Source: Schlegelella_A sp038241255 (GTDB lineage: Bacteria; Pseudomonadota; Gammaproteobacteria; Burkholderiales; Burkholderiaceae_C). From it: a stretch of 36,421 nucleotides of DNA. The notes beneath the pieces are model-generated. The model saw only the letters and a list, made by a program, of their open reading frames with translations, was not told the origin of the DNA and made no database searches. Positions 36,218 to 36,421 of the stretch are shown here, in pieces (positions within the stretch are counted from its first letter, which is position 1; every line of letters begins with the position of its first letter). Both the position numbers and the translations under genes were made by a program. The DNA lies in NCBI GenBank assembly GCA_038241255.1, contig JBBRFW010000032.1, forward strand, positions 1 through 36,421. The letters run 5' to 3'.

Positions 36218-36317
36218 GCGGAGAGCCCCAGCGGTTTTCGGGGAAAGCCTGCAGCACCCGGTTCTACGAGATCATCAGCGGGGCAGAGAGCCCCAGCGGT
36301 TTTCGGGGGAAAGCCTG
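36217..36317. repeat. Pair of about 35-bp direct repeats
   Basis: Copies at 36217-36251 and 36281-36317 share the core AGCCCCAGCGGTTTTC, a run of four (copy 1) or five (copy 2) G, and AAAGCCTG. Only one substitution (G/A in GGGCGGAGAG against GGGCAGAGAG) and one inserted G separate them. The period is about 64-65 bp. Copy 1 abuts the MITE-like element; copy 2 overlaps the 3' end of the minus-strand gene. Both encode PENRWGS on the minus strand. Confidence 0.8.
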
Positions 36318-36421
36318 GGATCCGTGCCGTGCGCGATCGCGTCGTCGCAGCGCGCGATCCACCCGCCCGCGCCGCGCACGTCCTCGCGCGGGTCGGGGCC
36401 GCTGCCGAGCGCCTTCTCGAA
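36275..36421 (-). CDS. C-terminus of an unidentified gene, 5' end outside window
   Basis: The minus-strand frame is open from the right edge to TGA at 36275, giving 48 residues: FEKALGSGPDPREDVRGAGG at the edge, WIARCDDAIAHG, and the end PRLSPENRWGSLPR. Third positions are almost all G/C up to the point where the direct repeat starts, then less so. The last dozen residues therefore come from repeat copy 2. I do not recognise the protein. Confidence 0.5.
   Translation of the reverse strand, partial: FEKALGSGPDPREDVRGAGGWIARCDDAIAHGTDPRLSPENRWGSLPR

Noticed and set aside
36217..36317. Two direct repeats with a roughly 30-bp interval, resembling a minimal CRISPR
   Set aside because: Only two copies, of unequal length, with no third repeat, no leader, no cas genes, and one copy continues as coding sequence. 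A CRISPR call is not supported.

Overview
The window is very GC-rich with strong G/C preference at third codon positions, and genes sit on both strands with short gaps. The neighbourhood queG / tsaE / Tat-exported amidase together with mutL and miaA, a DUF4124-type exported protein, and several exported proteins of types common in Burkholderiales and relatives point to a betaproteobacterium. This is an inference from gene content; there is no rRNA or other taxonomic marker in the window.

Layout. 0-1.6 kb: the 3' part of a lectin-like lipoprotein gene and a crotonase-family gene. 1.6-8.7 kb (mostly minus strand): mutL translationally coupled to an RsuA/RluB-family pseudouridine synthase, a 50-aa DUF3096 membrane protein on the plus strand, then miaA overlapping a YbbA/LolD-like ABC ATPase, itself overlapping its FtsX-like permease. 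8.8-10.8 kb: an HD-GYP protein and a DedA membrane protein. 10.8-12.6 kb: a cluster of small exported or unknown proteins, including a Gly/Tyr-rich protein and a 93-aa protein built of 11-residue repeats, closed by a strong intrinsic terminator. 12.6-16.8 kb: an HSL-type hydrolase, the amidase amiC, tsaE, and queG divergent from tsaE. 16.8-20.1 kb: an exported nucleosidase-like protein, xerD and a 3-hydroxyisobutyrate-dehydrogenase-like gene. 20.1-24.0 kb: a class I fumarase and a tartrate/D-malate dehydrogenase in one operon, then nhaA. 24.0-24.6 kb: a frameshifted remnant of a UPF0114 (YqhA-like) gene that otherwise looks like empty intergenic space. 24.7-27.4 kb: acs followed by a sirtuin gene. 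27.4-30.6 kb: a hybrid histidine kinase divergent from a TIGR03790-type exported protein. 30.8-33.3 kb: an orphan basic protein, an MFS transporter, and a lipoprotein/secreted-protein pair. 33.4-36.0 kb: a UvrA2-type ATPase. 36.0-36.4 kb: a 181-bp MITE-like element with 40-bp imperfect inverted repeats, a pair of about 35-bp direct repeats, and the 3' end of an unidentified minus-strand gene.

Functional links. acs and the sirtuin gene look like an enzyme and its deacetylase. Fumarase and the malate/tartrate dehydrogenase suggest C4-dicarboxylate metabolism. MutL, MiaA, the pseudouridine synthase, TsaE and QueG are DNA or RNA maintenance functions, several of them tied together by 1- to 8-nt overlaps. 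I found no CRISPR array, tRNA, rRNA, transposase gene or phage module. The most distinctive non-coding signals are the structured repeat element and the direct repeats at the right edge, and the decayed UPF0114 gene. No clearly new multi-gene system is evident; the best orphan candidates are the small exported-protein cluster (10.8-12.5 kb), the lipoprotein/secreted pair (32.5-33.3 kb) and the 110-aa protein at 30.8 kb.
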